A DNA stretch of 64,000 nucleotides from CAYYFV01 sp965660075 (GTDB taxonomy: Bacteria; Patescibacteriota; Gracilibacteria; UBA1369; GCA-2718715), in assembly GCA_965660075.1 (NCBI GenBank), contig CBFHYO010000006.1, forward strand, positions 4,609 through 68,608, in the 5' to 3' direction. Of the stretch, positions 33,526 through 41,929 are shown one piece after another. The position numbers and the translations under genes are program-made. The notes under the pieces are model-generated. The model saw nothing but the letters and a program-made list of their open reading frames with translations. It searched no databases and was not told the origin of the DNA. The first letter of the stretch is position 1. Each line of letters begins with the position of its first letter.

Positions 33526-33702
33526 AATATTAAACAAAAATTACACGCACTTAATACCAAAAGCCTCTGCGTTGTGGTTCTACAAGAAGGTCCAGCCGTA
33601 GGCTTTTACAAGAAAATGGGAGCTCAAATAATTCAAGCACGTAGAGATGAAATCGGAGGTAAGCAATATGCAGAGTATCTAATGGGCTGGGATCAAATTT
33701 AA
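33526..33702 (+). pseudogene. Relic of a GNAT acetyltransferase C-terminus
   Basis: Read in the frame of the upstream GNAT stop codon, this stretch encodes about 58 residues ending in a proper stop. The segment LCVVVLQEGPAVGFYKKMGA and the following GGKQYAEYLMGW are typical of motif B of GNAT enzymes (V-x-x-x-N-x-x-A-x-x-F-Y-x-K-x-G). There is no start codon or motif A of its own, and the upstream gene already has its own C-terminus. The likely origin is a decayed second GNAT gene lost by deletion of its 5' part. The alternative, a readthrough extension of the upstream gene, is less likely. Confidence 0.65.
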
Positions 33703-33779
33703 CCAGCATACAACATAGCTTAAATCTTGCCAAAATACACACAACATGTAAAATACATGCAGTATTTAACTATTCCAAA

Positions 33780-35411
33780 ATGGGGAGAATAAACTTTAAA
33801 CAACTTGAAATCAACAATGAACACTGGGCAATTGCTGTAGCCAAACAAGTTGTCAAAAAATTCCCCAATCAAGAACTCTACACTTGTGCCGCAGGTATAA
33901 GTCCATCTGGAAGAGTCCATTTTGGTAATTTCCGAGATATTACAACATGCGTTTGTGTAGCAATCGCTCTTAAAAAATTAGGGCACAATGCCAGAGTCTT
34001 ATACTCATGGGACGACTACGATAGATTCCGGAAGGTACCAGTAGGTATACCAGAAAACTTTTCAGAGCATATAGGTAAGCCTCTAACAGCTGTTCCATCA
34101 CCAGACTTAGACCCGAACAATAATTATGCAAACTTTTACGAAGTACCATACGAAGCAGAATTAAAAGAGTTAGGTATAGATGTAGAATTTAAATATCAAA
34201 CCCAAAAGTTTACGCAAGGGGACTATGCCCAAAAGATGGTCGAACTCATGCAAAAACGTAAAGAAATAGGTACAATCTTATTTTCTTTTATGTCAGAAAA
34301 ATCAATAGAACAGAAGGGGATAGACCTAGAATCATTCGTAGAGACTTACTACCCTATTTCAATTTACTCTTCTTTTAATGGAACCGATATTACAGAAATT
34401 ATCGATTACGACGGCGGGACCAAAGTTACATACAGATGTAAAAAAACAGACCAAACAGAAACGATAGATTTACTAGAAAACTTTCAATACAAACCAGGAT
34501 GGAAAGTCGACTGGGCCATGCGATGGCAATACGAAAATGTCAATTTCGAACCAGGTGGTACAGACCATGCCTCCCCTGGTGGATCCTATGACACATCCGA
34601 ACAAATTTGCTTACAAATCCTAGATTGCCAAGCTCCAATATTTGTAGGTTATGCATTCATTGGTATGCAAGGCCAACCAGGCAAAATGTCTGGATCTAAA
34701 GGTGGCGCCATCACAACGGGTGACTTGCTCGAAATATACGAACCAGCGATCCTTAACTGGCTGTATGCTAGAAAGGTTCCAAATCAAAGATTCGATTTAG
34801 CATTCAACACAGAAATGATTCGCCAATACGACGAGTTCGATAGAGAAGTTAAAGCTTACCACGAAGGCACTCTCGATGAATATCGTAAATTCAATCTAGA
34901 GATAGCTTACCATCCAAACCCAGTTCCAAAAGTTAATCCAATTCCGTTCCGCCAAGCCATAAGCCTTGGGCAAATTGTCCAATGGAACGTCGATAAACTC
35001 ATGGAGGTTTCCGAAAAACTCGAGCAAAACTTCGATCGTGAATCGGTTCAAACTAGATTCGAGAAAGCACAATCTTTTGTCGAAACACACAATCCAGACC
35101 AACTAATTAAATTATTAGATTCACAAAATACCGAATACTACTCACAAATGACAATTGAAGCCAAAGCCCTAGTCGCTGAATTAGTTTCAGCATTAGAAGC
35201 CAATCCAAATCAAGAAGTAAATGAACTAGAGGAGCTAGTCTACGGTATTCCAAAAGACCCAAGCCTTACACCAAAAGAAAATGCTCCAGCGCAACGTGCA
35301 TTTTTCAAAGATGTTTACAATCTCTTACTTGCATCCAACAGAGGCCCTCGCCTATCTACGTTTTTGTGGGCAATCGACCGCACTCAAGCACTTAAACTTC
35401 TAAAATTCTAA
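33780..35411 (+). CDS. lysS: Lysyl-tRNA synthetase, class I
   Basis: Charges tRNA-Lys, using the class I (Rossmann) fold otherwise typical of archaea, spirochaetes and some alphaproteobacteria. The HIGH-type motif is PSGRVHFGN (42-50) in the form diagnostic for this enzyme, and the KMSKS-type motif is KMSGSK (302-307). GGTDHASPGGSYD also matches the family. The length of 543 is normal. No class II LysRS is seen in the window. It heads a same-strand run with HD, HAD and CsaA genes with 2-12 base gaps, suggesting one operon; CsaA carries a tRNA-binding domain. Confidence 0.95.
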   Translation: MGRINFKQLEINNEHWAIAVAKQVVKKFPNQELYTCAAGISPSGRVHFGNFRDITTCVCVAIALKKLGHNARVLYSWDDYDRFRKVPVGIPENFSEHIGKPLTAVPSPDLDPNNNYANFYEVPYEAELKELGIDVEFKYQTQKFTQGDYAQKMVELMQKRKEIGTILFSFMSEKSIEQKGIDLESFVETYYPISIYSSFNGTDITEIIDYDGGTKVTYRCKKTDQTETIDLLENFQYKPGWKVDWAMRWQYENVNFEPGGTDHASPGGSYDTSEQICLQILDCQAPIFVGYAFIGMQGQPGKMSGSKGGAITTGDLLEIYEPAILNWLYARKVPNQRFDLAFNTEMIRQYDEFDREVKAYHEGTLDEYRKFNLEIAYHPNPVPKVNPIPFRQAISLGQIVQWNVDKLMEVSEKLEQNFDRESVQTRFEKAQSFVETHNPDQLIKLLDSQNTEYYSQMTIEAKALVAELVSALEANPNQEVNELEELVYGIPKDPSLTPKENAPAQRAFFKDVYNLLLASNRGPRLSTFLWAIDRTQALKLLKF

Positions 35412-35413
35412 AT

Positions 35414-36076
35414 ATGTCTCCCCTCACACACTCGCAACTCATCGAAAAAACAATCGAGTTTGTAAAATCTCAATTAGAAGGCGCCGAAGGCGGCCATGAC
35501 TGGTGGCACATCTACCGAGTCTGGAACAACGCTAAGCACATTGCCCAAACCGAACAAGTCGATCAAACAGTTGTCGAACTTGGAGCTTTGCTCCATGATA
35601 TTGCCGATTCCAAATTCCATAACGGAGACGAAGAAATTGGCCCAGCCACTGCCCGCAAATTTTTAGAAGCACAAAATACAGAACCAAATATAATTGAGCA
35701 TGTCGAAAACATCATCCGACACATTTCATTCAAAGGAGGCAACCACACCCAAAGCTTTAAATCACTAGAATTAGATGTAGTCCAAGACGCCGATAGACTC
35801 GATGCCATTGGGGCCATCGGAATCGCCCGCACATTCAATTACGGAGGTCACTTCGGCCGAGCCTTATACGACCCAAATATAAAACCGAATCTCAATATGA
35901 GCAAAGAAGAATATAAAAAATCTCAAGCTCCCACCCTCAACCACTTCTACGAAAAACTGCTACTACTCAAAGATCGCATGAACACAAAGACTGGTCGCCA
36001 AATAGCCAACCAAAGACACGAGTATATGCAAGGCTTCCTCGATCAATTCTTTAGTGAGTGGGAAGGTATCAACTAA
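35414..36076 (+). CDS. HD-domain phosphohydrolase (YpgQ/YedJ-like)
   Basis: Metal-dependent phosphohydrolase of the HD superfamily. The HD ligands are visible: His32 in HDWWHIYRV, His61-Asp62 in ALLHDIADSKF and the distal Asp in VVQDADRLDAIG. The arrangement and 220-residue length match YpgQ/YedJ-type proteins, some of which hydrolyse nucleoside triphosphates. It begins two bases after the LysRS stop and is probably co-translated. Confidence 0.88.
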   Translation: MSPLTHSQLIEKTIEFVKSQLEGAEGGHDWWHIYRVWNNAKHIAQTEQVDQTVVELGALLHDIADSKFHNGDEEIGPATARKFLEAQNTEPNIIEHVENIIRHISFKGGNHTQSFKSLELDVVQDADRLDAIGAIGIARTFNYGGHFGRALYDPNIKPNLNMSKEEYKKSQAPTLNHFYEKLLLLKDRMNTKTGRQIANQRHEYMQGFLDQFFSEWEGIN

Positions 36077-36088
36077 TTTATAATAACA

Positions 36089-36688
36089 ATGATAAAAGCA
36101 ATTCTATTTGATTTCGATGGAGTTCTAGCACTCCAAGATAAATATTACGCGGAGCACTACTGCCATGTTAATGGTTTGGACCACACAGATTGGCTTGCCT
36201 TTTGGTTTAATGATTTTCAAGATTGCTTAATTGGCAAAACAGACTGCAAACAAGTTATGCAAAAGTTTTTCAAATCACAAGAACTCGATATAGATATAGA
36301 AGCCTATTTCAAAGATTGGTTTGACTATGAATACAATCTCAATACCGAGCTTTTTGAATTAATAGAAAAGATTCGTAAAACGTCTATCAAAACCTTTATC
36401 GCAAGTAACCAAGAGCAATACAAACACGAGTTTTTCCAAGACCAACCCGAACTCACCTCTCATTTCGATCAGATTTTCACATCAAGTAGTCTCGGACACA
36501 AAAAGCCAGAGCCTCAATTCTGGCTCAAAATTCTTCAAACCCTAAACTTGCAACCTCACGAAGTCTTGTTTATAGACGACACAAAAAAAATAGTCAAAGC
36601 TGCCCAAAAACTTGGCATACAATCTCACCATTACACAAATTTTTCAGATGCTCAAAACTGGCTTAAGCATCATTTAGATTTTAATTAA
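36089..36688 (+). CDS. HAD-superfamily hydrolase (subfamily IA)
   Basis: Phosphatase-type HAD enzyme with all four motifs: FDFDGVL (nucleophile Asp8, acid/base Asp10), TFIASNQ (motif II Ser), KKPEPQFW (motif III Lys) and LFIDDTKK (motif IV). The cap is small and helical. The substrate is probably a small phosphorylated metabolite such as a phosphosugar or nucleotide. It is a paralogue of the HAD gene at 40018, which has a changed motif I. It lies in the LysRS-HD-HAD-CsaA run. Confidence 0.9.
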   Translation: MIKAILFDFDGVLALQDKYYAEHYCHVNGLDHTDWLAFWFNDFQDCLIGKTDCKQVMQKFFKSQELDIDIEAYFKDWFDYEYNLNTELFELIEKIRKTSIKTFIASNQEQYKHEFFQDQPELTSHFDQIFTSSSLGHKKPEPQFWLKILQTLNLQPHEVLFIDDTKKIVKAAQKLGIQSHHYTNFSDAQNWLKHHLDFN

Positions 36689-36696
36689 ATTTGTAT

Positions 36697-37029
36697 ATGA
36701 TCACTTGGAATGATTTTACAAAAGTCGAACTGCGAGCTGGAACTATTATCAAAGTCGAAGATTTTCCTGAGGCTCGCAAGCCTGCATACAAAATATTCGT
36801 AGATTTTGGCCCACAACTTGGAGTCAAAAAATCAAGCGCTCAAGTTACCAAGCTATACACAAAAGAAGAGTTAGTTGGCAAACAAATAATTGGTGTTACC
36901 AATTTTCCACCAAAACAAGTAGGACCGCTCATGTCTGAATTCCTCGTCACCGGATTCGTCCTTGAAGATGGAGAGGTAGTCTTATCAACTACAGACAAGA
37001 CTATACCAAATGGCACAAGGTTGTATTAA
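36697..37029 (+). CDS. csaA: CsaA-like tRNA-binding OB-fold protein
   Basis: Small OB-fold protein homologous to the tRNA-binding domain at the C-terminus of MetRS and to B. subtilis CsaA, described as a chaperone-like export factor that binds tRNA. Conserved blocks: WNDFTKVELRAGTI, ARKPAYKIFVDFG, KKSSAQVT, GVTNFPPKQVGPLMSEFL. I choose the ATG at 36697 over the in-frame TTG at 36691, as the family starts with M-x-x-W-x-x-F. It closes the lysS operon, and binding tRNA next to LysRS makes functional sense. Confidence 0.92.
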   Translation: MITWNDFTKVELRAGTIIKVEDFPEARKPAYKIFVDFGPQLGVKKSSAQVTKLYTKEELVGKQIIGVTNFPPKQVGPLMSEFLVTGFVLEDGEVVLSTTDKTIPNGTRLY

Positions 37030-37171
37030 AAATTTATCTAATTAATTACAATTAAGCTTGTAATATAAGTAAAACATAATTAGACCTTTAACCAGAATAT
37101 AGAAGATATTACGGTTTTTATTAGTGCCTTTTCATAGACAGAGCCATCGAAACACTATTCGTTATCAAAAC

Positions 37172-37199
37172 TTGACAAAAATACAACAATTGCTATAAT
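37172..37199 (+). promoter_or_regulatory. Consensus promoter for the two-gene unknown operon
   Basis: TTGACA (37172-37177), 16-base spacer, TGCTATAAT with perfect extended -10 (TATAAT 37194-37199). Transcription would start near 37206, 16 bases before the ATG at 37222. Confidence 0.85.
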
Positions 37200-37221
37200 T
37201 TAAAAAAGGAATCACTTTACA

Positions 37222-38202
37222 ATGCAACTACCACCAAGTTTTATAACCAATATGACAAATAGAGAACTAGATGATCTAGCCACAGCTCTAGTAATTTTAG
37301 ATGAGAAAATTACACATTATCAAAGTTTACACCTTGAAGATTGGTTAGAAGCACACATAGTTAGTTTTATTTCTGCACTCAAAGAAAAGTTATCAAGTAC
37401 AGATATAGAAATATCTGATATAATAGATTATTTACCACAGACAAAAGAAACCTTAGAGTATCATTTAATTGATGATATTTACCAATCGATAGAAGAAGCA
37501 ATAACTCCAAACCAACGTGCGAATGCAGACATACAATTTATAGCACACGATGTAAATACTGTTGTAGTCTCCAAATTAGAAGATCCTCTACTAACATATG
37601 ATCAAGCCCATAGGTATCTGTTCGAACAAGTCTATAAAACAGACCCTCAAGGGTATCACAACATTAAATTGATTGATTCAAAAGTTAAATTTATTCAATT
37701 CTATTTTGCAACTGAATCTCAAAAACAAGAGATATTAAGTACTCTACAGAGTGGAGAAGCCTATTACAATTTTGTCATAGCTATGTACGAAACAATCAAA
37801 AAGCATATGACCAATTTTAATCCACAAGTTAATACAACAAAGTTACGTAAAATAATTAAATCACTACATCTAACTAAGAAAAAAACTAATGGTGGAAGCC
37901 ATAAAAAAGTTGGCATATTCTTGTTCGATCCAAGTTCTACCAATCAAGAAAGAGCTTATAATTTTCTCGGACATTCTTTTTCATCTGTACGAGGAGAAAA
38001 AGTTTGGTTAGATGATATCACACATACTTTCGCCCAAAATTTTAAAGAATTATATGAAATAGCAAATAAGATTTTAGAAGAAAATCAAAACAATGAACAT
38101 TGTGAGTCTGCAAAAGAAAACTTTTCTTACATTAATGATTTATTAATAGTTTTTATTGAGTGTATATTCAAGACTTACAAAGTTTCCAAATTAAAAAAAT
38201 AA
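37222..38202 (+). CDS. Hypothetical protein, first gene of a promoter-defined pair
   Basis: Unrecognised 326-residue soluble protein, predicted largely helical, acidic in the N-terminal half and Lys-rich around 210-232 (LRKIIKSLHLTKKKTNGGSH), followed by a strand-like KVGIFLFDPS. There is no signal peptide. It has a near-perfect promoter and the only start in this region with AAGGA upstream (about 13-17 bases before the ATG, somewhat far for a Shine-Dalgarno). Sixteen bases separate it from the next unknown gene, so the two should be expressed together. Confidence 0.75.
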   Translation: MQLPPSFITNMTNRELDDLATALVILDEKITHYQSLHLEDWLEAHIVSFISALKEKLSSTDIEISDIIDYLPQTKETLEYHLIDDIYQSIEEAITPNQRANADIQFIAHDVNTVVVSKLEDPLLTYDQAHRYLFEQVYKTDPQGYHNIKLIDSKVKFIQFYFATESQKQEILSTLQSGEAYYNFVIAMYETIKKHMTNFNPQVNTTKLRKIIKSLHLTKKKTNGGSHKKVGIFLFDPSSTNQERAYNFLGHSFSSVRGEKVWLDDITHTFAQNFKELYEIANKILEENQNNEHCESAKENFSYINDLLIVFIECIFKTYKVSKLKK

Positions 38203-38218
38203 ATAATAATTTTTAAAA

Positions 38219-39256
38219 ATGAAAGAATTAACAGATGCTCAAAGCAAGCAAATAGATTTAACTCAATTGCGAAACCGCTATTTAGAGTTACATCAGGGTT
38301 TAGCCGAAATTCAAGTACAATTAGATAGAGTTCGGCATGAAGTTAAACAAGAGGTATTAAATATCTCTGATGCAGAAACCACTCAAGAAAGACTTCTTGG
38401 CAACCTTACCGCAGGTATGTTATTAACAGCTCTAGATGGACTAATTGCTTATCACAATCAGAATTCAGATTCTGTTATTAATGAAGGTTCAGTTTCATCT
38501 CAAGCACAAGAAACAAAACAACAAATCAGTCTAATTTCTAAAACAAACGAATTACAAGATACAACTCCAGTGCAGCAACAAACTCCCAGTGCAGAAGATA
38601 CTACAACCGCAGAACCACAAACTTCAAGTTCAGAAGATGCAACCCAAGTAGAACCACAATCACCAACTAAAAGATCAGAACAAACCGCAAACACAGTGAT
38701 CACGCCGGAAAGAATTTTAAATAGAATGACACACTTCGAACCTGTATTGTTCAAAGATTTAATTCGAGGATTCCAGTTGCCAGATAACTTTGAGTTACAA
38801 ACTTTCTTACTAGAAAATTCCAACTTAGAAAGAGTGATTTTGTCATCAACTAAAGATTTACAAGAAGATACTGTTTTATATCTGTATCCAAACTTTTATA
38901 ACGATGTAATTGCTCACAAAAGAAAATCCAGTAAGATTAATTCTACAATCCAAGCAATTATTCAAACTGTTATACAGGGGGGGGCAAAACCTAATGACTT
39001 TTCAGAATACGAACACACGATTAGTTTTCAAAACTTAAAAACTACATTAAGCAAATCAAAAAAATTTGAGGAATTATTTGAAATCCAAACACCATGGGGA
39101 AAAATAGTTTTAACTCCAAAACAAAAGCTTCAAGAAATGATGACTGTAGAGCAAGAAGAAGATGTAGATGAAACCCCTTCTACAGAACAGATTCTACAAA
39201 CACAAACACCATTATCGCATATATCTAAACTAGATAGATCAAAATTAGGATTATAA
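38219..39256 (+). CDS. Hypothetical protein with coiled coil, low-complexity linker and G8 tract
   Basis: Unrecognised 345-residue protein. Residues ~10-45 form a probable coiled coil (LRNRYLELHQGLAEIQVQLD). A Thr/Gln/Pro/Glu/Ser-rich disordered linker spans about 95-160. A compact C-terminal region of about 160-310 looks folded and contains KIVLTPKQKLQEM. A run of eight G lies at codons 253-255; slippage there would remove the last quarter of the protein. It is the second gene of a two-gene operon ending at a strong terminator. Function unknown; the linker and tract suggest a variable or multi-partner protein. Confidence 0.75.
   Translation: MKELTDAQSKQIDLTQLRNRYLELHQGLAEIQVQLDRVRHEVKQEVLNISDAETTQERLLGNLTAGMLLTALDGLIAYHNQNSDSVINEGSVSSQAQETKQQISLISKTNELQDTTPVQQQTPSAEDTTTAEPQTSSSEDATQVEPQSPTKRSEQTANTVITPERILNRMTHFEPVLFKDLIRGFQLPDNFELQTFLLENSNLERVILSSTKDLQEDTVLYLYPNFYNDVIAHKRKSSKINSTIQAIIQTVIQGGAKPNDFSEYEHTISFQNLKTTLSKSKKFEELFEIQTPWGKIVLTPKQKLQEMMTVEQEEDVDETPSTEQILQTQTPLSHISKLDRSKLGL
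38977..38984 (+). repeat. Homopolymeric G8 tract inside a coding region
   Basis: Eight consecutive G in a strongly AT-rich gene, encoding the Gly pair in QGGAK. I noticed no other G run of this length in a coding region here. Such tracts are classical sites of slipped-strand mispairing. Confidence 0.9.
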
Positions 39257-39265
39257 ATATCTTCT

Positions 39266-39293
39266 AAACCAGTCACTCAAGACTGGTTTTTTT
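39266..39293 (+). terminator. Terminator after the two-gene unknown operon
   Basis: AAACCAGTC and GACTGGTTT pair around a six-base loop, followed by seven T. It reaches the stop codon of the convergent rsmG gene; on the minus strand the T run is short, so it acts mainly on the plus strand. Confidence 0.88.
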
Positions 39294-39954
39294 AATTACA
39301 GAGTAGGTATTCTCTATGAATTCTTTTCAGTTTTTTAACACTTCTTGGGTATTGACTAGGGGTGTTGTTAATTTTTTCAAAAAGCACTATCAGTCGATCT
39401 CCAGATTCGGTCTTAATCATTTGTGATTTTAGAATCTTAGCACCTAATTCTAAAGTCAGATCATTATATGCTTCTAGGTGTTTATCAACACTTGGACCAA
39501 GCATAGCAACAAATTTTCCACCGACCTTAACAAAAGGCAGGCATAGTTCTAAATTGATAGGTAACTTGGCAAAAGCACGCGAACAAACAATATCAAATTG
39601 TTCACGGTAATCGTTTTCATGTGCAAGTTCTTCTACTCGAGCATGCACAGTTTCTATATTTTTGAGTTCACATTCTTCAGCAATACTAATAATTGCATCT
39701 AGTTTTTTGGATATAGAATCAACACCTACAAAAAAAGCATTGGGGTTTGTAATTGCTAAAGGTAACAGCGGAAATCCTCCTCCAGTCCCAATATCCAAAA
39801 CTCTAAAAGAACCAAAATCTACAAATTCATTTAGCAATAAGCTATCTTCAATATTTTTACTTTTGATACTTTCTAGATCTTTAAAGGCACTTAAGTTTAG
39901 TTTAAGGTTTTTCTTGCAAAAAACTTCTGCAAGTTTTTGTAGTTTAGATTCCAC
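39292..39954 (-). CDS. rsmG: 16S rRNA m7G527 methyltransferase RsmG (GidB)
   Basis: Methylates N7 of G527 in the 530 loop of 16S rRNA. The SAM loop is VLDIGTGGGFPLLPLAI, followed by FVGVDSISKKLDAI and VCSRAFAKL, all typical of RsmG. The length of 220 is normal. The start is GTG at 39954, the codon consistent with frame and family length. It is monocistronic and convergent with the unknown operon. Confidence 0.93.
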   Translation of the reverse strand: MESKLQKLAEVFCKKNLKLNLSAFKDLESIKSKNIEDSLLLNEFVDFGSFRVLDIGTGGGFPLLPLAITNPNAFFVGVDSISKKLDAIISIAEECELKNIETVHARVEELAHENDYREQFDIVCSRAFAKLPINLELCLPFVKVGGKFVAMLGPSVDKHLEAYNDLTLELGAKILKSQMIKTESGDRLIVLFEKINNTPSQYPRSVKKLKRIHREYLLCN

Positions 39955-40017
39955 ATATAAATTTTAAATTCTAAAAAAAGTCTAGTCTCAATTACAAAAT
40001 TTTGCAATAATTACGTC

Positions 40018-40632
40018 ATGATAAAAAATATAGTTTTAGATTGGCACGGGGTATTAGATTTAAACTCCCCAATGATGCTTAGAAAAGAATTCACTAAGGT
40101 CTTTTTTCAGCTGATTTTAAAATTTAAATTCACTCAAGCATGGCACATTTTAGCATTTGGATTTGATACTTATTCAAATGTTATTGAACAATATTCTGCT
40201 AACACTATTAGCCCAAATGATTTTTGGAATCACGTTCAACAAAAAACAGACCCCTTGATATCCAATCAAATCAAACATGCTTTAATGGAAATCAAACCAA
40301 ACACACAATTGGAAACTCATTTAAAAAAATTAAGTCGTAAATTTAACCTCTACATTCTTTCAGATTGCCCATTAGATAAAAAAATTCTCATACAAAAGTC
40401 TCTTCCAGATTTGCCTTTCAAAGAAATTTTCTATTCATGTGATTACAAAACGACAAAAAGACAAAAAAAACTCTTTCAGATATTTTTAGAAGATACCAAA
40501 TTAAATCCAAAAGAGTGTTTATTTGTAGATGATTCAAAAAAGAATATAGAAATAGCTAAAGAATTTGGCCTGCAAACACTCCATTACAAAACACAGGCAT
40601 CTGCAGACCAACTCACCAATAGGCTTAAATAG
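40018..40632 (+). CDS. HAD-superfamily protein with altered motif I (DxH)
   Basis: HAD-IA fold protein of 204 residues. Motif I is LDWHGVLD: nucleophile Asp8 is present, but the acid/base Asp at +2 is His10. Motif II is YILSDCP, motif III TKRQKKL and motif IV LFVDDSKKNIEIA. The C-terminal half resembles the HAD at 36089, so they are distant paralogues. Loss of the +2 Asp usually abolishes phosphatase activity and can favour other chemistry such as phosphonate or phosphomutase-like steps, or a non-catalytic role. It overlaps the convergent PLP-enzyme gene by eight bases. Confidence 0.82.
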   Translation: MIKNIVLDWHGVLDLNSPMMLRKEFTKVFFQLILKFKFTQAWHILAFGFDTYSNVIEQYSANTISPNDFWNHVQQKTDPLISNQIKHALMEIKPNTQLETHLKKLSRKFNLYILSDCPLDKKILIQKSLPDLPFKEIFYSCDYKTTKRQKKLFQIFLEDTKLNPKECLFVDDSKKNIEIAKEFGLQTLHYKTQASADQLTNRLK

Positions 40633-41851
40633 ATTTTACCGCTTTTTTAAATGCATCAATTTGGTTTTCCAAACCACCCATAAATCCAACAGAAATCCGC
40701 ACAAGTCCTGGCGAAAGTTGAGTTTTTTCCTGCATTTCTGGTTCGATTTCTGAAGAAGTCGAGCTACCAGATATACTCAGTAAACTATGATAATATCCAA
40801 GGCTAACCGCATTGAGGCCCCAGCCACTATTTTGAATTTCCAAAACAAATTTCCGAGCATTTTCATACGTTTCGAGATCAATAGCCATTAAACCTCCATA
40901 TCCAAATCCAGAGTTTGCCTGAAGATTTACCAAGTGATGATCAGGATGACTTTCAAGTCCAGGATATATCACTCTAAAACTTCCAAAACTTTCCAGCTGC
41001 TCAGAAAGTTTAAGAGCACGAAACGAATGCTCCCGCACACGAAGTGGTAATGTTTGTAAATACTGTTGTAATTGCCAAGCACTTCTTGGATCCATAACTG
41101 GTCCAGAAAGCATAAGTTCACCATCATGTAAATCCATCATTTCTTGAAGTAATGGGTGTTCACAACATATAACTCCAGAAATTCCGTCACTCATACCATT
41201 TAAAAACTTCGTACCTGAATGCACAGTAATAGTCGCTCCTAAATTTTTCGGAGTATAAATTAATGGTGTAAAAGTATTATCGACCATCATTTCTAGTCCA
41301 AATTCTTGGCACACTTTACTCACAGAAAGCGCATCCGTAACTCTCAGAGTAGGATTTGAGTGCATTTCAAAAAAAACCATGTCTGTATTGTCTTGCATAG
41401 CCTCTCTAACGTTTTCTTCTGTCATTTCTTCTACAAATGTCACATCCATTCCATATCTTGGAGCTAGGTTTTTGAGAAAAGCATATGTACCTCCATACAC
41501 ATTGCTCGATGCAATCAAGTGACCGCCAGGCTGCACAATTTGTTTAATAGCAGTCGTAATTGCCGCCATTCCAGAAGCTACAGGGTATGCAATTTCTGTG
41601 TTTTCCATTGCAGCCATTTGAATTCCAAGATTCAAACTGTTTGGATGAAAATGTCTACCATATAAATAGCATCCAGTATCCGAAACTTCTCCCTTAAACA
41701 TTTTACTCATAGTTTCTGGATCCATAGTTGTAAAAGTAGTTGACGGGTGAATACTACTATTAACGCCACCGTTTTCACCAAAAATCTTTTGGGCACCCTC
41801 AAGTAAAGCTTGTTCAGGATCGAATTTTGCAATCAATTTCATTTTGTCCAT
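40625..41851 (-). CDS. Cys/Met-metabolism PLP enzyme (cystathionine gamma-synthase/methionine gamma-lyase family)
   Basis: Fold type I PLP enzyme of the trans-sulfuration family. Seen from the chosen ATG at 41851, the PLP phosphate contacts are YGR (64-66) and the SG(M)A loop (ASGMA), the cofactor Asp lies in MMVDNTFTP, and the Schiff-base Lys215 is in VHSGTKFLNG; GLVRISVG closes the active site. It could be a gamma-synthase, gamma-lyase or related sulfhydrylase; these are not separable by eye. An upstream TTG (41893) would extend it into the divergent promoter region, so I prefer 41851, giving 408 residues. It diverges from the Ham1-like gene. No other methionine genes are near. Confidence 0.9.
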   Translation of the reverse strand: MDKMKLIAKFDPEQALLEGAQKIFGENGGVNSSIHPSTTFTTMDPETMSKMFKGEVSDTGCYLYGRHFHPNSLNLGIQMAAMENTEIAYPVASGMAAITTAIKQIVQPGGHLIASSNVYGGTYAFLKNLAPRYGMDVTFVEEMTEENVREAMQDNTDMVFFEMHSNPTLRVTDALSVSKVCQEFGLEMMVDNTFTPLIYTPKNLGATITVHSGTKFLNGMSDGISGVICCEHPLLQEMMDLHDGELMLSGPVMDPRSAWQLQQYLQTLPLRVREHSFRALKLSEQLESFGSFRVIYPGLESHPDHHLVNLQANSGFGYGGLMAIDLETYENARKFVLEIQNSGWGLNAVSLGYYHSLLSISGSSTSSEIEPEMQEKTQLSPGLVRISVGFMGGLENQIDAFKKAVKSI

Positions 41852-41929
41852 ATTGATTATAGTTATAGATTTGTTACGATCATATCTAAGCAAAAAAAAA
41901 CCATTTTATTAAATAATTTAAATTGCTAT

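Noticed and set aside
36079..36084. TATAAT as promoter of the HAD gene at 36089
   Set aside because: The hexamer ends four bases before the ATG, so transcription would start inside the codon; it is most likely a chance AT-rich spacer within the lysS operon.
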